Both the position numbers and the translations under genes were made by a program. Positions 8,927 to 16,875 of a DNA stretch of 64,000 nt are shown piece by piece (position 1 is the stretch's first letter; every line of letters starts with the position of its first letter). This DNA comes from Caballeronia sp. INDeC2 (lineage in GTDB: Bacteria; Pseudomonadota; Gammaproteobacteria; Burkholderiales; Burkholderiaceae), in the NCBI RefSeq assembly GCF_023631325.1, contig NZ_JALQDG010000003.1:682001-746000 (forward strand), read 5' to 3'. The notes beneath the pieces are model-generated. The model was not told where the DNA came from. It ran no database searches and saw nothing but the letters and a program-made list of their open reading frames with translations.

Positions 8927-8945
8927 AAAGGGAGAGAGCAAGCCG

Positions 8946-9581
8946 TTATTGCTGAGGCTTGTTCGACAGCGCGAGGCGCAGCAAATCGGCGACGGTGTTC
9001 ACGGAGAGCTTCTCCATGATGTTCGCGCGATGCGCTTCCACCGTCTTGATGCTGATGCCGAGATCGTCGGCGATCTGCTTGTTCAGGCGTCCCGCGATGA
9101 TGCGCTCGAGCACCTGATGCTCCCGCGCGGTCAACTTGCCCAGACGCTCGGCGGCGGCGCGCTGCTGCTGCACGCTGCTGCTTTCGCTGCGCGCCTTTTC
9201 CAGCATGCGCTCCACGAGCTTGCGCAGCTCGGCTTCGTCGAAGGGCTTTTCGATGAAGTCCATCGCTCCTTTTTTCATCGTCGAGACGGCCATCGGCACG
9301 TCACCGTGACCCGTCACGAAGATGATCGGCAAGAGCGAGTTCTCGGCGATGAGTTTTTCCTGCAGCTCGAGCCCCGTCATGCCGGCCATCCGCACATCGA
9401 GGATCAGGCAGGAAATCGCGCCGGAATGCGAGATCGGCAAATAGACGTCGAGGAACGATTCCGCGCTGGAGAAACACTGAACGCGATACCCGTTTGCTTC
9501 GAGCAGCCAGCGCAAGGAATCACGTACCGCTTCGTCATCGTCGACGACGAAGACGGTTTCCTGGGTGGTGACTGTGCTCAT
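8946..9581 (-). CDS. fixJ: FixJ-like response regulator (receiver plus LuxR-type HTH)
   Basis: The 211-residue protein has an N-terminal receiver domain (V-F-V-V-D-D-D-E-A-V, phosphoacceptor Asp in L-I-L-D-V-R-M near residue 61, V-T-G-H-G-D and K-P-F-D) and a C-terminal LuxR/FixJ helix-turn-helix (L-T-A-R-E-H-Q-V-L-E, I-S-I-K-T-V-E-A-H-R). Its ATG overlaps the stop of the kinase gene by four bases (ATGA), implying translational coupling and a cognate pair. GGGAGA precedes the start. By position and make-up it corresponds to the FixLJ oxygen-responsive system described in the Burkholderia cepacia complex; the assignment is by inference. Confidence 0.88.
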   Translation of the reverse strand: MSTVTTQETVFVVDDDEAVRDSLRWLLEANGYRVQCFSSAESFLDVYLPISHSGAISCLILDVRMAGMTGLELQEKLIAENSLLPIIFVTGHGDVPMAVSTMKKGAMDFIEKPFDEAELRKLVERMLEKARSESSSVQQQRAAAERLGKLTAREHQVLERIIAGRLNKQIADDLGISIKTVEAHRANIMEKLSVNTVADLLRLALSNKPQQ

Positions 9582-12112
9582 AGTTCTCCCGTAACTGTTT
9601 GTTGTCTCGTATGTTCGTCCCGCGCATCCGTGCCGCCCGTGCCCGATGCGCCGTCCACTTCGCCGATCGGCAGGCTGCAGTGGAAGGTCGCGCCGGTCAC
9701 GTGGCCGTCCGCTTCGACGTTGTTGACCACCCAAAGGCGTCCGCGATGCGACTCGATGATCGAGCGGCAGATGTTCAGCCCCATGCCCATGCCGTCGGAC
9801 TTGGTGCTGTAGAACGGCTCGAAGAGGCGCTCGGCGGTTGCCTCGTCCACGCCCGGACCTTGATCGACCACGCTGATGCACACGAAGCCGCCGTCCATGC
9901 GCTGCACGACGACGCGAATCACCGGATCGACGGCGTTCGGTTTTGCATCATGCATCGCTTCGGCCGCGTTTTTCAACAGGTTGACCAACACTTGTTCGAT
10001 CAAAACCGGGTCGACGTAGATCACCGGCATGCGCGAGCGGATTTCAGTGACGATGCGGATCTTGCGTTTGCGCGCCTCGATCTCGGCGAGACCGACCGCG
10101 TCAGCGACGATATCCGCGACGCGCGTGGCCTGACGCTTGGGCTCGCTGCGCTTCACGAATTCGCGGATGCGCTTGATGATCATGCCCGCGCGCACGGCCT
10201 GCTGAGCGGTCTTTTCGAGCACGGGGAGGAGCGTCTCCTGTGTCATGCGGCCGGATTTCACCAGCGCGACGCAGCCCGAGCAATAGTTGTTGATTGCCGC
10301 GAGCGGCTGATTAAGCTCGTGCGCGAGCGACGACGCCATTTCGCCCATCGTCATCAGGCGGCTCGTGAACTGCAGTTTCTCTTCCTGCTGATGCGCGAGT
10401 TCCTGCGCCTGCTTGCGCTGCGTGATGTCGGTGGCGATCTGCATCTGCGCGAGATGGCCGTCGACCCACTGGATGTACTGGCGGCGCACCTCGAACCACT
10501 TCTGGATGCCTTCGACATAGACTTCTTGCGCGTCTGCCGAGCTTTCGGTGAGCGCGGCGGCGGGCAGGCCCGCGTAGGTGTCGACCATGTCGATGGTGTC
10601 GGACGAGCTTTGCGAGCCGCCGTCGAACGCGGCGCCGGCGAGCTCCAGATGGCCGTCCGGACGGATGCCGAACAGATGCCGGTAATAGCGATTGGCGAAG
10701 AGCAATTCGGCTTCGTCGGCGGCGAGCACGGAGACGGCCGCATCGAGGCTTTCGAGCACGGTGGTGAAGCGCTCGTGCGCCGCGGCGAGTTCTTCGCGGG
10801 CGCGCTTGGGCTCGGTGATGTCCGTCATCGACGACATCCAGCCGGTCTGGCGGCCCGAACTGTCGATCAGCGGCGAAACGTACAGCCGCGCGTGGAAGAA
10901 CGAGCCGTCCTTGCGGCGCACGCGCAATTCGAAGCCGGACGAGGGCGCCTTGCCGCGCAGCGTCATGTCGAGCTGGCGCTGCATTTCGGGATACGCGTCG
11001 CGCGGCCAGTACGGGAACGGCGCGTTCTTGCCGACGAGATCACTTTCGTCCCAGCCCGTCATGCGGCAGAACGCGGGGTTCACGTGCGTGATGCGGCCGT
11101 GCATGTCGAGCACGCGCATGCCGATAAGCACGGAGTTTTCCATCGCGCGGCGGAAGAACGCTTCGGCGTACAGCGCCTGTTGCGCCTCGAAGCGCTGGCG
11201 CGTGTGCTTCCACAGGCTCCAGAGACTCCACAGCACGAAGCACGACAAGCCGGCCACGAGCCAGACGAGTGTGTTATTGGTGAAGTTCGTGAGCTGCGGA
11301 TACGAGTACACACGCACCGACAAACCCTGGCCCGGCGGATCGAGCGGCAGGTCGTAGAACATGTCGCGCGGCAGGCGCGGACGGCTCGACGTGGTCGCGA
11401 GCTCGCGATTGTTCAAGTCGGTGATGGAGATCTTGTACTTCGCCGACAGTTCGGTGGGAATGTCGTGCTTCAGGATGCCTTCGATCGAGAACACCGCCGC
11501 GATCGAGCCGAGGAATTCGCGGTCGCGGAAAACCGGCGTCTGCAGGGTGATGTAGCCATTGCCGAGGTCGTCGTAGAGCAATGGCGAGTAGACTTGGCGG
11601 CGGGTGGTGCGGGCTTCGTCGAACGCGGCTTGCACGGCCTCGTCCATCTGCGTTTCGTTCGGCTTCGCGAGGCGCGATCCGAGCACGGGCAGCGGCGTGT
11701 TCGGCCAGCGCGGCTTATGCTCGCTCGTGTACCAGTTCATGTAGAGGATCTCGGGATGCCCCTGCATGATGTCGGTGGAGGAGGTCTGGAAGGTCTGCGG
11801 GTCGCCGTGGCCGCTCGCGATGTCGCGCGCGAGCGCCTGGATCTGCTCTTGCGCGCCTGTCATCGACAGACGGATTTGCTGCTGCGCCCACGCGACATTG
11901 CGGTAGAGCGTGTCTTCCTGCTGCTGTTGCTCGCGCCGGTTCAGGCTCCACAGGATGAGACTCATCACGACCAGAAATACCAGGATCGAAATGAGCGGCG
12001 TGAGTAAATAGGAGTTCGACCACCACGGGCCGTGGTGCCAGCGGGAGGGCGAGGCGTCGGTCGGCTTGCGCGCGACCCTCGCCGAGCGTTTGATCAGCCG
12101 TTCGGTCAACAT
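9578..12112 (-). CDS. fixL: FixL-like membrane sensor histidine kinase with PAS domains
   Basis: An 844-residue hybrid of periplasmic sensor and cytoplasmic kinase. Order: transmembrane helix at about residues 35-57, a periplasmic domain of roughly 240 residues, a second helix (L-V-W-L-V-A-G-L-S-C-F-V-L-W), a PAS/PAC pair (I-T-H-V-N-P-A-F-C-R-M-T-G-W), a second PAS-like segment, the HisKA phosphoacceptor motif (S-S-L-A-H-E-L-N-Q-P-L-A-A-I), and the ATPase domain (N-L-L-K-N-A-A-E-A, G-M-G-M-G-L-N-I-C). The ATG at 12112 is preferred because longer versions only add unconserved sequence. It is divergent from aceE and translationally coupled to the FixJ-like gene. Confidence 0.88.
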   Translation of the reverse strand: MLTERLIKRSARVARKPTDASPSRWHHGPWWSNSYLLTPLISILVFLVVMSLILWSLNRREQQQQEDTLYRNVAWAQQQIRLSMTGAQEQIQALARDIASGHGDPQTFQTSSTDIMQGHPEILYMNWYTSEHKPRWPNTPLPVLGSRLAKPNETQMDEAVQAAFDEARTTRRQVYSPLLYDDLGNGYITLQTPVFRDREFLGSIAAVFSIEGILKHDIPTELSAKYKISITDLNNRELATTSSRPRLPRDMFYDLPLDPPGQGLSVRVYSYPQLTNFTNNTLVWLVAGLSCFVLWSLWSLWKHTRQRFEAQQALYAEAFFRRAMENSVLIGMRVLDMHGRITHVNPAFCRMTGWDESDLVGKNAPFPYWPRDAYPEMQRQLDMTLRGKAPSSGFELRVRRKDGSFFHARLYVSPLIDSSGRQTGWMSSMTDITEPKRAREELAAAHERFTTVLESLDAAVSVLAADEAELLFANRYYRHLFGIRPDGHLELAGAAFDGGSQSSSDTIDMVDTYAGLPAAALTESSADAQEVYVEGIQKWFEVRRQYIQWVDGHLAQMQIATDITQRKQAQELAHQQEEKLQFTSRLMTMGEMASSLAHELNQPLAAINNYCSGCVALVKSGRMTQETLLPVLEKTAQQAVRAGMIIKRIREFVKRSEPKRQATRVADIVADAVGLAEIEARKRKIRIVTEIRSRMPVIYVDPVLIEQVLVNLLKNAAEAMHDAKPNAVDPVIRVVVQRMDGGFVCISVVDQGPGVDEATAERLFEPFYSTKSDGMGMGLNICRSIIESHRGRLWVVNNVEADGHVTGATFHCSLPIGEVDGASGTGGTDARDEHTRQQTVTGEL

Positions 12113-12282
12113 GGAAGCGATTGTAACGCAGCGCCTGATTGTTAATCGGCGTAAAAAGAGGGTAAAGAAGCATGGTTCGTGGGAAAAGGAGGAGAAACGT
12201 CTGAGCAAAAAAAGCTTATGGGACGGTGCGTTGCAGCAATTTTTCGTATGGTGAGATCAGCTCTCATGATTTGAAAAATTTC

Positions 12283-12312
12283 TTGCGTCATGGTCTGGAC
12301 CCTCTTTAGAAT
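12283..12312 (+). promoter_or_regulatory. Likely sigma-70 promoter of aceE
   Basis: TTGCGT and TAGAAT are separated by 18 bases, ending 81 bases before the aceE start. A small palindrome GGTC-TG-GACC (12292-12301) sits in the spacer and could be an operator. Confidence 0.55.
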
Positions 12313-12393
12313 TGCCGGCACGCGGCCAGTGCCCGCCTTCGATCGGGCGTGCGCCGGCGGTTCTCAGAGTGTTCCTCACATCAGGAGACGAGC

Positions 12394-15087
12394 ATGTCCG
12401 CTGTACCCGACGAAGTTCTCAAATATGTCGCCAACGCCAAGGACGACGATCCTCAGGAAACCGCCGAATGGCTCGACGCACTCGACGGAGTCATTTCCGC
12501 GGTCGGTCCTGACCGCGCGCACTACCTGATCGAGAAACAGATCGAATTCGCTCGCGTGCATGGCGAGCACCTGCCGTTCTCGGCGAACACGCCGTACATC
12601 AACACGATCCCCGTCGCTTCGCAGGCCAAGATTCCGGGCGATCAGGACATCGAACACCGCATTCGCTCGTACACGCGCTGGAACGCCATCGCGATGGTGC
12701 TGCGCGCGGGCAAGGACACCAACGTCGGCGGCCACATCGCTTCGTTCGCCTCCGCCGCGACGCTGTATGACGTCGGCTTCAACCACTTCTGGCATGCGCC
12801 GTCGAAAGAACACGGCGGCGATCTCGTGTTCGTGCAGGGCCACTCGTCGCCGGGCGTGTACTCGCGCGCGTTCCTGCTCGGCCGCCTGACCGAGAAGCAA
12901 CTGAACAACTTCCGCCAGGAAGTGGGCGGCGAGGGCATCTCGTCGTATCCGCATCCGTGGCTGATGCCGGATTTCTGGCAATTTCCGACCGTGTCGATGG
13001 GCCTCGGCCCGATCATGGCGATCTATCAGGCGCGCTTCATGAAGTACATGGCGGCGCGCGGCATCGCGAAGACGGAAGGCCGCAAGGTCTGGGCGTTCCT
13101 CGGCGACGGCGAGACGGACGAGCCGGAATCGCTCGGCGCGATCGGCATGGCCGGCCGCGAGCGTCTGGACAACCTCGTGTTCGTCATCAACTGCAATCTG
13201 CAGCGTCTGGACGGCCCGGTGCGCGGCAACGGCAAGATCATCCAGGAACTGGAAAGCGAATTCCGCGGCGCGGGCTGGAACGTCATCAAGGTCATCTGGG
13301 GCAGCCGCTGGGATGCGCTCTTCGCGCGCGACAAGACCGGCGCGCTGATGCGCCGCATGATGGAAGTCGTCGACGGCGAATACCAGACGTACAAGTCGGA
13401 ATCGGGCGCGTTCGTGCGCGAGCATTTCTTCAACACGCCGGAACTGAAGGCGCTCGTCGCCGACTGGTCCGATGAAGACATCTGGAACCTGAACCGCGGC
13501 GGCCACGATCCGCACAAGATCTACGCGGCATTCGACGCCGCGACCAAGACGAAGGACGCGCCGACCGTCATCCTCGCCAAGACCATCAAGGGTTACGGCA
13601 TGGGCGAGCATGGTCAGGCGATGAACATCACGCACCAGCAAAAGAAGCTGCCGATCGACACGCTGAAGAAATTCCGCGACCAGTTCCGCCTGCCGCTCAC
13701 CGACGAGCAGATCGCCGACGTGCCGTATCTCACGTTCGAGGAAGGCTCGAAGGAACTCGAGTACATGCGTCAGAAGCGCATGGACCTGGGCGGCTATCTG
13801 CCGTCGCGTCGCGAAAAGGCGGAATCGCTGCCGGTGCCGGCGCTCTCCGCGTTCGAGCCGCTGCTCAAGGGCACGGGCGAAGGCCGCGAGATCTCCACGA
13901 CGATGGCATTCGTGCGGATCCTGAATATCCTGCTGAAGGACAAGGCGCTCGGCAAGCGCATCGTGCCGATCGTGCCGGACGAATCGCGTACCTTCGGCAT
14001 GGAAGGCCTCTTCCGTCAGATCGGCATCTGGAATCAGGAAGGCCAGAAATATGTCCCCGAAGACTCCGACCAGCTGATGTTCTACCGGGAATCGGAAACC
14101 GGTCAGATCCTGCAGGAAGGCATCAACGAAGCGGGTGGTATGTGTGACTGGATCGCGGCCGCGACGTCGTATTCGACGCACGGCGAGATCATGATCCCGT
14201 TCTACATCTTCTACTCGATGTTCGGCTTCCAGCGCATCGGCGATCTGGCGTGGGCTGCGGGCGACATGCGTTCGCGCGGCTTCCTGCTGGGCGGCACCGC
14301 GGGCCGCACGACGCTCAACGGCGAAGGCTTACAGCACGAAGACGGCCACTCGCTGCTGTGGGCGGCGTCGGTTCCGAACTGCGTGAGCTACGACCCGACC
14401 TTCGGCTACGAACTCGCGGTCATCATGCAGGACGGTCTGCGCCGCATGGTCGCCGATCAGGAGGATGTGTACTACTACATCACCGTGATGAACGAGAACT
14501 ACGAGCATCCGGCGATCCCGCAAGGCGATGCAGTTGCATCGGACATCATCAAGGGCATGTACGCGTTCAAGAAGGCCGATGCCGCCGGAAAGGCGCACGT
14601 CCAGTTGATGGGCGCGGGAACGATCTTCAACGAAGTGATCGCGGCCGCCGATCTGCTGAAGAACGACTGGGGCGTCACCGCCGACCTCTGGAGCGTGCCG
14701 AGCTTCACCGAACTCGCCCGCGACGGTCAGGCGTGCGAGCGCTGGAACCTGCTGCATCCGACGGAAGAGAAGCGCGTGCCCCACGTGAGCGCGCTGCTCG
14801 AGGGCGCGAAGGGCCCGGTGATCGCGTCGACGGACTACATCCGTGCGCTCGTCGACCAGATCCGCGGCTATGTGCCGAACAAGTTCGTGGTGCTCGGCAC
14901 CGACGGCTACGGCCGCTCGGACACGCGCGAGGCGCTGCGCCACTTCTTCGAAGTCGACCGCTATTGGGTGACGCTGGCCGCGCTGAATGCGCTGGCCGAC
15001 GAAGGCACGATCGAGCGCAAGGTCGTCGCTGAGGCGATCAAGAAGTACAACCTCGACCCGTCCAAACCCAACCCGATGACCGTCTAA
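12394..15087 (+). CDS. aceE: Pyruvate dehydrogenase E1 component, homodimeric type
   Basis: This 897-residue thiamine-diphosphate enzyme decarboxylates pyruvate and reductively acetylates the lipoyl groups of AceF. The thiamine-binding motif runs from G-D-G-E-T-D-E-P-E-S to N-C-N-L-Q-R-L-D-G-P-V, about residues 233-278. The length and the single fused chain are typical of the proteobacterial homodimeric E1. AGGAG lies upstream of the ATG at 12394. It is the first gene of aceE-aceF-lpdA; the gap before aceF holds a strong stem-loop. Confidence 0.97.
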   Translation: MSAVPDEVLKYVANAKDDDPQETAEWLDALDGVISAVGPDRAHYLIEKQIEFARVHGEHLPFSANTPYINTIPVASQAKIPGDQDIEHRIRSYTRWNAIAMVLRAGKDTNVGGHIASFASAATLYDVGFNHFWHAPSKEHGGDLVFVQGHSSPGVYSRAFLLGRLTEKQLNNFRQEVGGEGISSYPHPWLMPDFWQFPTVSMGLGPIMAIYQARFMKYMAARGIAKTEGRKVWAFLGDGETDEPESLGAIGMAGRERLDNLVFVINCNLQRLDGPVRGNGKIIQELESEFRGAGWNVIKVIWGSRWDALFARDKTGALMRRMMEVVDGEYQTYKSESGAFVREHFFNTPELKALVADWSDEDIWNLNRGGHDPHKIYAAFDAATKTKDAPTVILAKTIKGYGMGEHGQAMNITHQQKKLPIDTLKKFRDQFRLPLTDEQIADVPYLTFEEGSKELEYMRQKRMDLGGYLPSRREKAESLPVPALSAFEPLLKGTGEGREISTTMAFVRILNILLKDKALGKRIVPIVPDESRTFGMEGLFRQIGIWNQEGQKYVPEDSDQLMFYRESETGQILQEGINEAGGMCDWIAAATSYSTHGEIMIPFYIFYSMFGFQRIGDLAWAAGDMRSRGFLLGGTAGRTTLNGEGLQHEDGHSLLWAASVPNCVSYDPTFGYELAVIMQDGLRRMVADQEDVYYYITVMNENYEHPAIPQGDAVASDIIKGMYAFKKADAAGKAHVQLMGAGTIFNEVIAAADLLKNDWGVTADLWSVPSFTELARDGQACERWNLLHPTEEKRVPHVSALLEGAKGPVIASTDYIRALVDQIRGYVPNKFVVLGTDGYGRSDTREALRHFFEVDRYWVTLAALNALADEGTIERKVVAEAIKKYNLDPSKPNPMTV

Positions 15088-15109
15088 GGCATCGCCCCCG
15101 AGCGTTGTG

Positions 15110-15144
15110 ACGCGGCCGCCTTCCGAAGCGGAAGGCGGCCGCGT
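15110..15144 (+). other. Fifteen-pair stem-loop between aceE and aceF
   Basis: ACGCGGCCGCCTTCC pairs perfectly with GGAAGGCGGCCGCGT around a five-base loop, GAAGC. There is no T run, so it does not look like a simple terminator. It may protect or process the mRNA, or reduce read-through into aceF. Confidence 0.75.
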
Positions 15145-15165
15145 GCAACCCAGGAGACACTAATA

Positions 15166-16800
15166 ATGAGTCAAGCGATCGAAGTCAAAGTGCCGGACAT
15201 CGGCGATTTCAAGGACATCCCCGTGATCGAAGTGCTGGTCAAGGTGGGTGATACGGTCGAACCCGAGCAGTCGCTCGTCACGCTCGAATCCGACAAGGCG
15301 ACGATGGACGTGCCGAGTTCGGCGGCGGGCACCGTGAAGGAGGTCAAGGTCAAGGTCGGCGACAACGTGTCGGAAGGCACGCTCATCGTCGTGCTGGAAG
15401 GCGGGGCATCCGCCGAAGCACCCAAGCAGGCGGCCGCGCCTGCCCCGGCAGCCGCACCGTCGGCCGCGCCCGCGTCGAGCGGCGGCGGTTCCGTCGAAGT
15501 GAAGGTGCCGGACATCGGCGACTTCAAGGACATTCCGGTCATCGAGATCGGCGTGAAGGTCGGCGACAAGGTCGAGAAGGAGCAGTCGCTGGTCACGCTC
15601 GAATCCGACAAGGCGACGATGGACGTGCCTTCGCCGGCATCGGGCACGGTGAAGGAACTGAAGGTCAAGGTCGGCGACACGGTTTCCGAAGGCTCGCTGA
15701 TCCTCGTGCTGGAAGGCGGCGACGGTGCCGCAGCGCCCGCCGCGGCTCCCGCAGCTCCCGCGCCTGCAAAGCCGGTCGAAGTGCCGTCCGACGCGCCCGC
15801 GAAACCCGCTCCCGCGAAAGAGCCGCCGTCCGCGCTCGCGCAGGCGCCCGTGATTCCCGCCGGCGACGGCTCGCGCACGTCGAGCCACGCGTCGCCGTCG
15901 GTGCGCAAGTTTGCTCGTGAACTCGGCGTCGACGTGTCGCGCGTGCGCGGCAGCGGTCCGAAAGGCCGCATCACGCAAGGCGACATCACCGCGTTCGTCA
16001 AGGGCGTGATGTCGGGTCAGGGCGCGGCGCCCGCGGCGGCCGCACCGGCCGGCGGTGGCGGCGGCGAGCTGGGTCTCCTGCCGTGGCCGAAGATCGACTT
16101 CACGAAGTTCGGCCCGGTCGATCCGAAGCCGCTCTCGCGCATCAAGAAGATCTCGGGCGCGAACCTGCATCGCAACTGGGTGATGATCCCGCACGTCACG
16201 AACAACGACGAAGCCGACATCACCGAGCTCGAAGAACTGCGCGTGAAGCTCAACAAGGAGCACGAAAAGGCGGGCGTGAAGTTCACGATGCTCGCGTTCG
16301 TCATCAAGGCGGTGGTCTCGGCGCTCAAGAAGTTTCCGGACTTCAACGCGAGCCTCGACGGCGACAACCTCGTGTTCAAGAAGTACTACCACATCGGTTT
16401 CGCGGCCGATACGCCGAACGGCCTCGTCGTTCCCGTGATCCGCGACGCGGACAAGAAGGGCCTCGTCGATATCGCCAAGGAAATGGCGGAGCTGTCGAAG
16501 CTCGCGCGCGACGGCAAGCTCAAGCCCGATCAGATGCAGGGCGGCTGCTTCTCGATCTCGTCGCTGGGCGGCATCGGCGGAACGCACTTCACGCCGATCA
16601 TCAACGCGCCCGAAGTGGCGATTCTCGGCCTGTCGCGCGGTCAGATGAAGCCGGTGTGGGACGGCAAGCAGTTCGTGCCGCGCCTCACGCTGCCGATGTC
16701 GCTGTCGTACGACCATCGCGTCATCGACGGTGCGGCCGCCGCGCGCTTCAACGCTTATCTGTCGGCGATTCTGGGCGATTTCCGTCGCGTCATTCTCTGA
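15166..16800 (+). CDS. aceF: Pyruvate dehydrogenase E2, dihydrolipoyl acetyltransferase with two lipoyl domains
   Basis: The protein has 544 residues. Two lipoyl domains (lipoyl Lys44 and Lys149, each in E-S-D-K-A-T-M-D-V) are joined by Ala/Pro linkers. Next comes a peripheral subunit-binding domain near residues 243-280 (S-P-S-V-R-K-F-A-R-E-L-G-V-D) and then the acetyltransferase core with the catalytic motif D-H-R-V-I-D-G (His517). It moves acetyl groups from AceE to CoA. AGGAGA precedes the start. Confidence 0.97.
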   Translation: MSQAIEVKVPDIGDFKDIPVIEVLVKVGDTVEPEQSLVTLESDKATMDVPSSAAGTVKEVKVKVGDNVSEGTLIVVLEGGASAEAPKQAAAPAPAAAPSAAPASSGGGSVEVKVPDIGDFKDIPVIEIGVKVGDKVEKEQSLVTLESDKATMDVPSPASGTVKELKVKVGDTVSEGSLILVLEGGDGAAAPAAAPAAPAPAKPVEVPSDAPAKPAPAKEPPSALAQAPVIPAGDGSRTSSHASPSVRKFARELGVDVSRVRGSGPKGRITQGDITAFVKGVMSGQGAAPAAAAPAGGGGGELGLLPWPKIDFTKFGPVDPKPLSRIKKISGANLHRNWVMIPHVTNNDEADITELEELRVKLNKEHEKAGVKFTMLAFVIKAVVSALKKFPDFNASLDGDNLVFKKYYHIGFAADTPNGLVVPVIRDADKKGLVDIAKEMAELSKLARDGKLKPDQMQGGCFSISSLGGIGGTHFTPIINAPEVAILGLSRGQMKPVWDGKQFVPRLTLPMSLSYDHRVIDGAAAARFNAYLSAILGDFRRVIL

Positions 16801-16821
16801 TCATTTGATCCGGCCGACGGC

Positions 16822-16850
16822 GGGACCTCGGGGCGCTGCCCTGAGGTTCC
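16822..16850 (+). other. Imperfect stem-loop between aceF and lpdA
   Basis: GGGACCTCGGGGC can pair with GCCCTGAGGTTCC around a three-base loop, with three wobble or mismatched positions. It occupies most of the 75-base gap. With the hairpin at 15110 it means both gaps in the operon are structured. Confidence 0.55.
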
Positions 16851-16875
16851 ATCCGCACATCTCTTAGGGGACAAC

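Larger units (their letters stand above)
8545..8945. other. Intergenic region upstream of the DUF3300 gene
   Basis: I see no convincing gene in these 400 bases. They hold the FixJ-gene terminator hairpin at 8898-8926 and an operator-like dyad at 8802-8826. The rest should contain the promoter of the DUF3300/DUF2950 pair. Confidence 0.6.
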
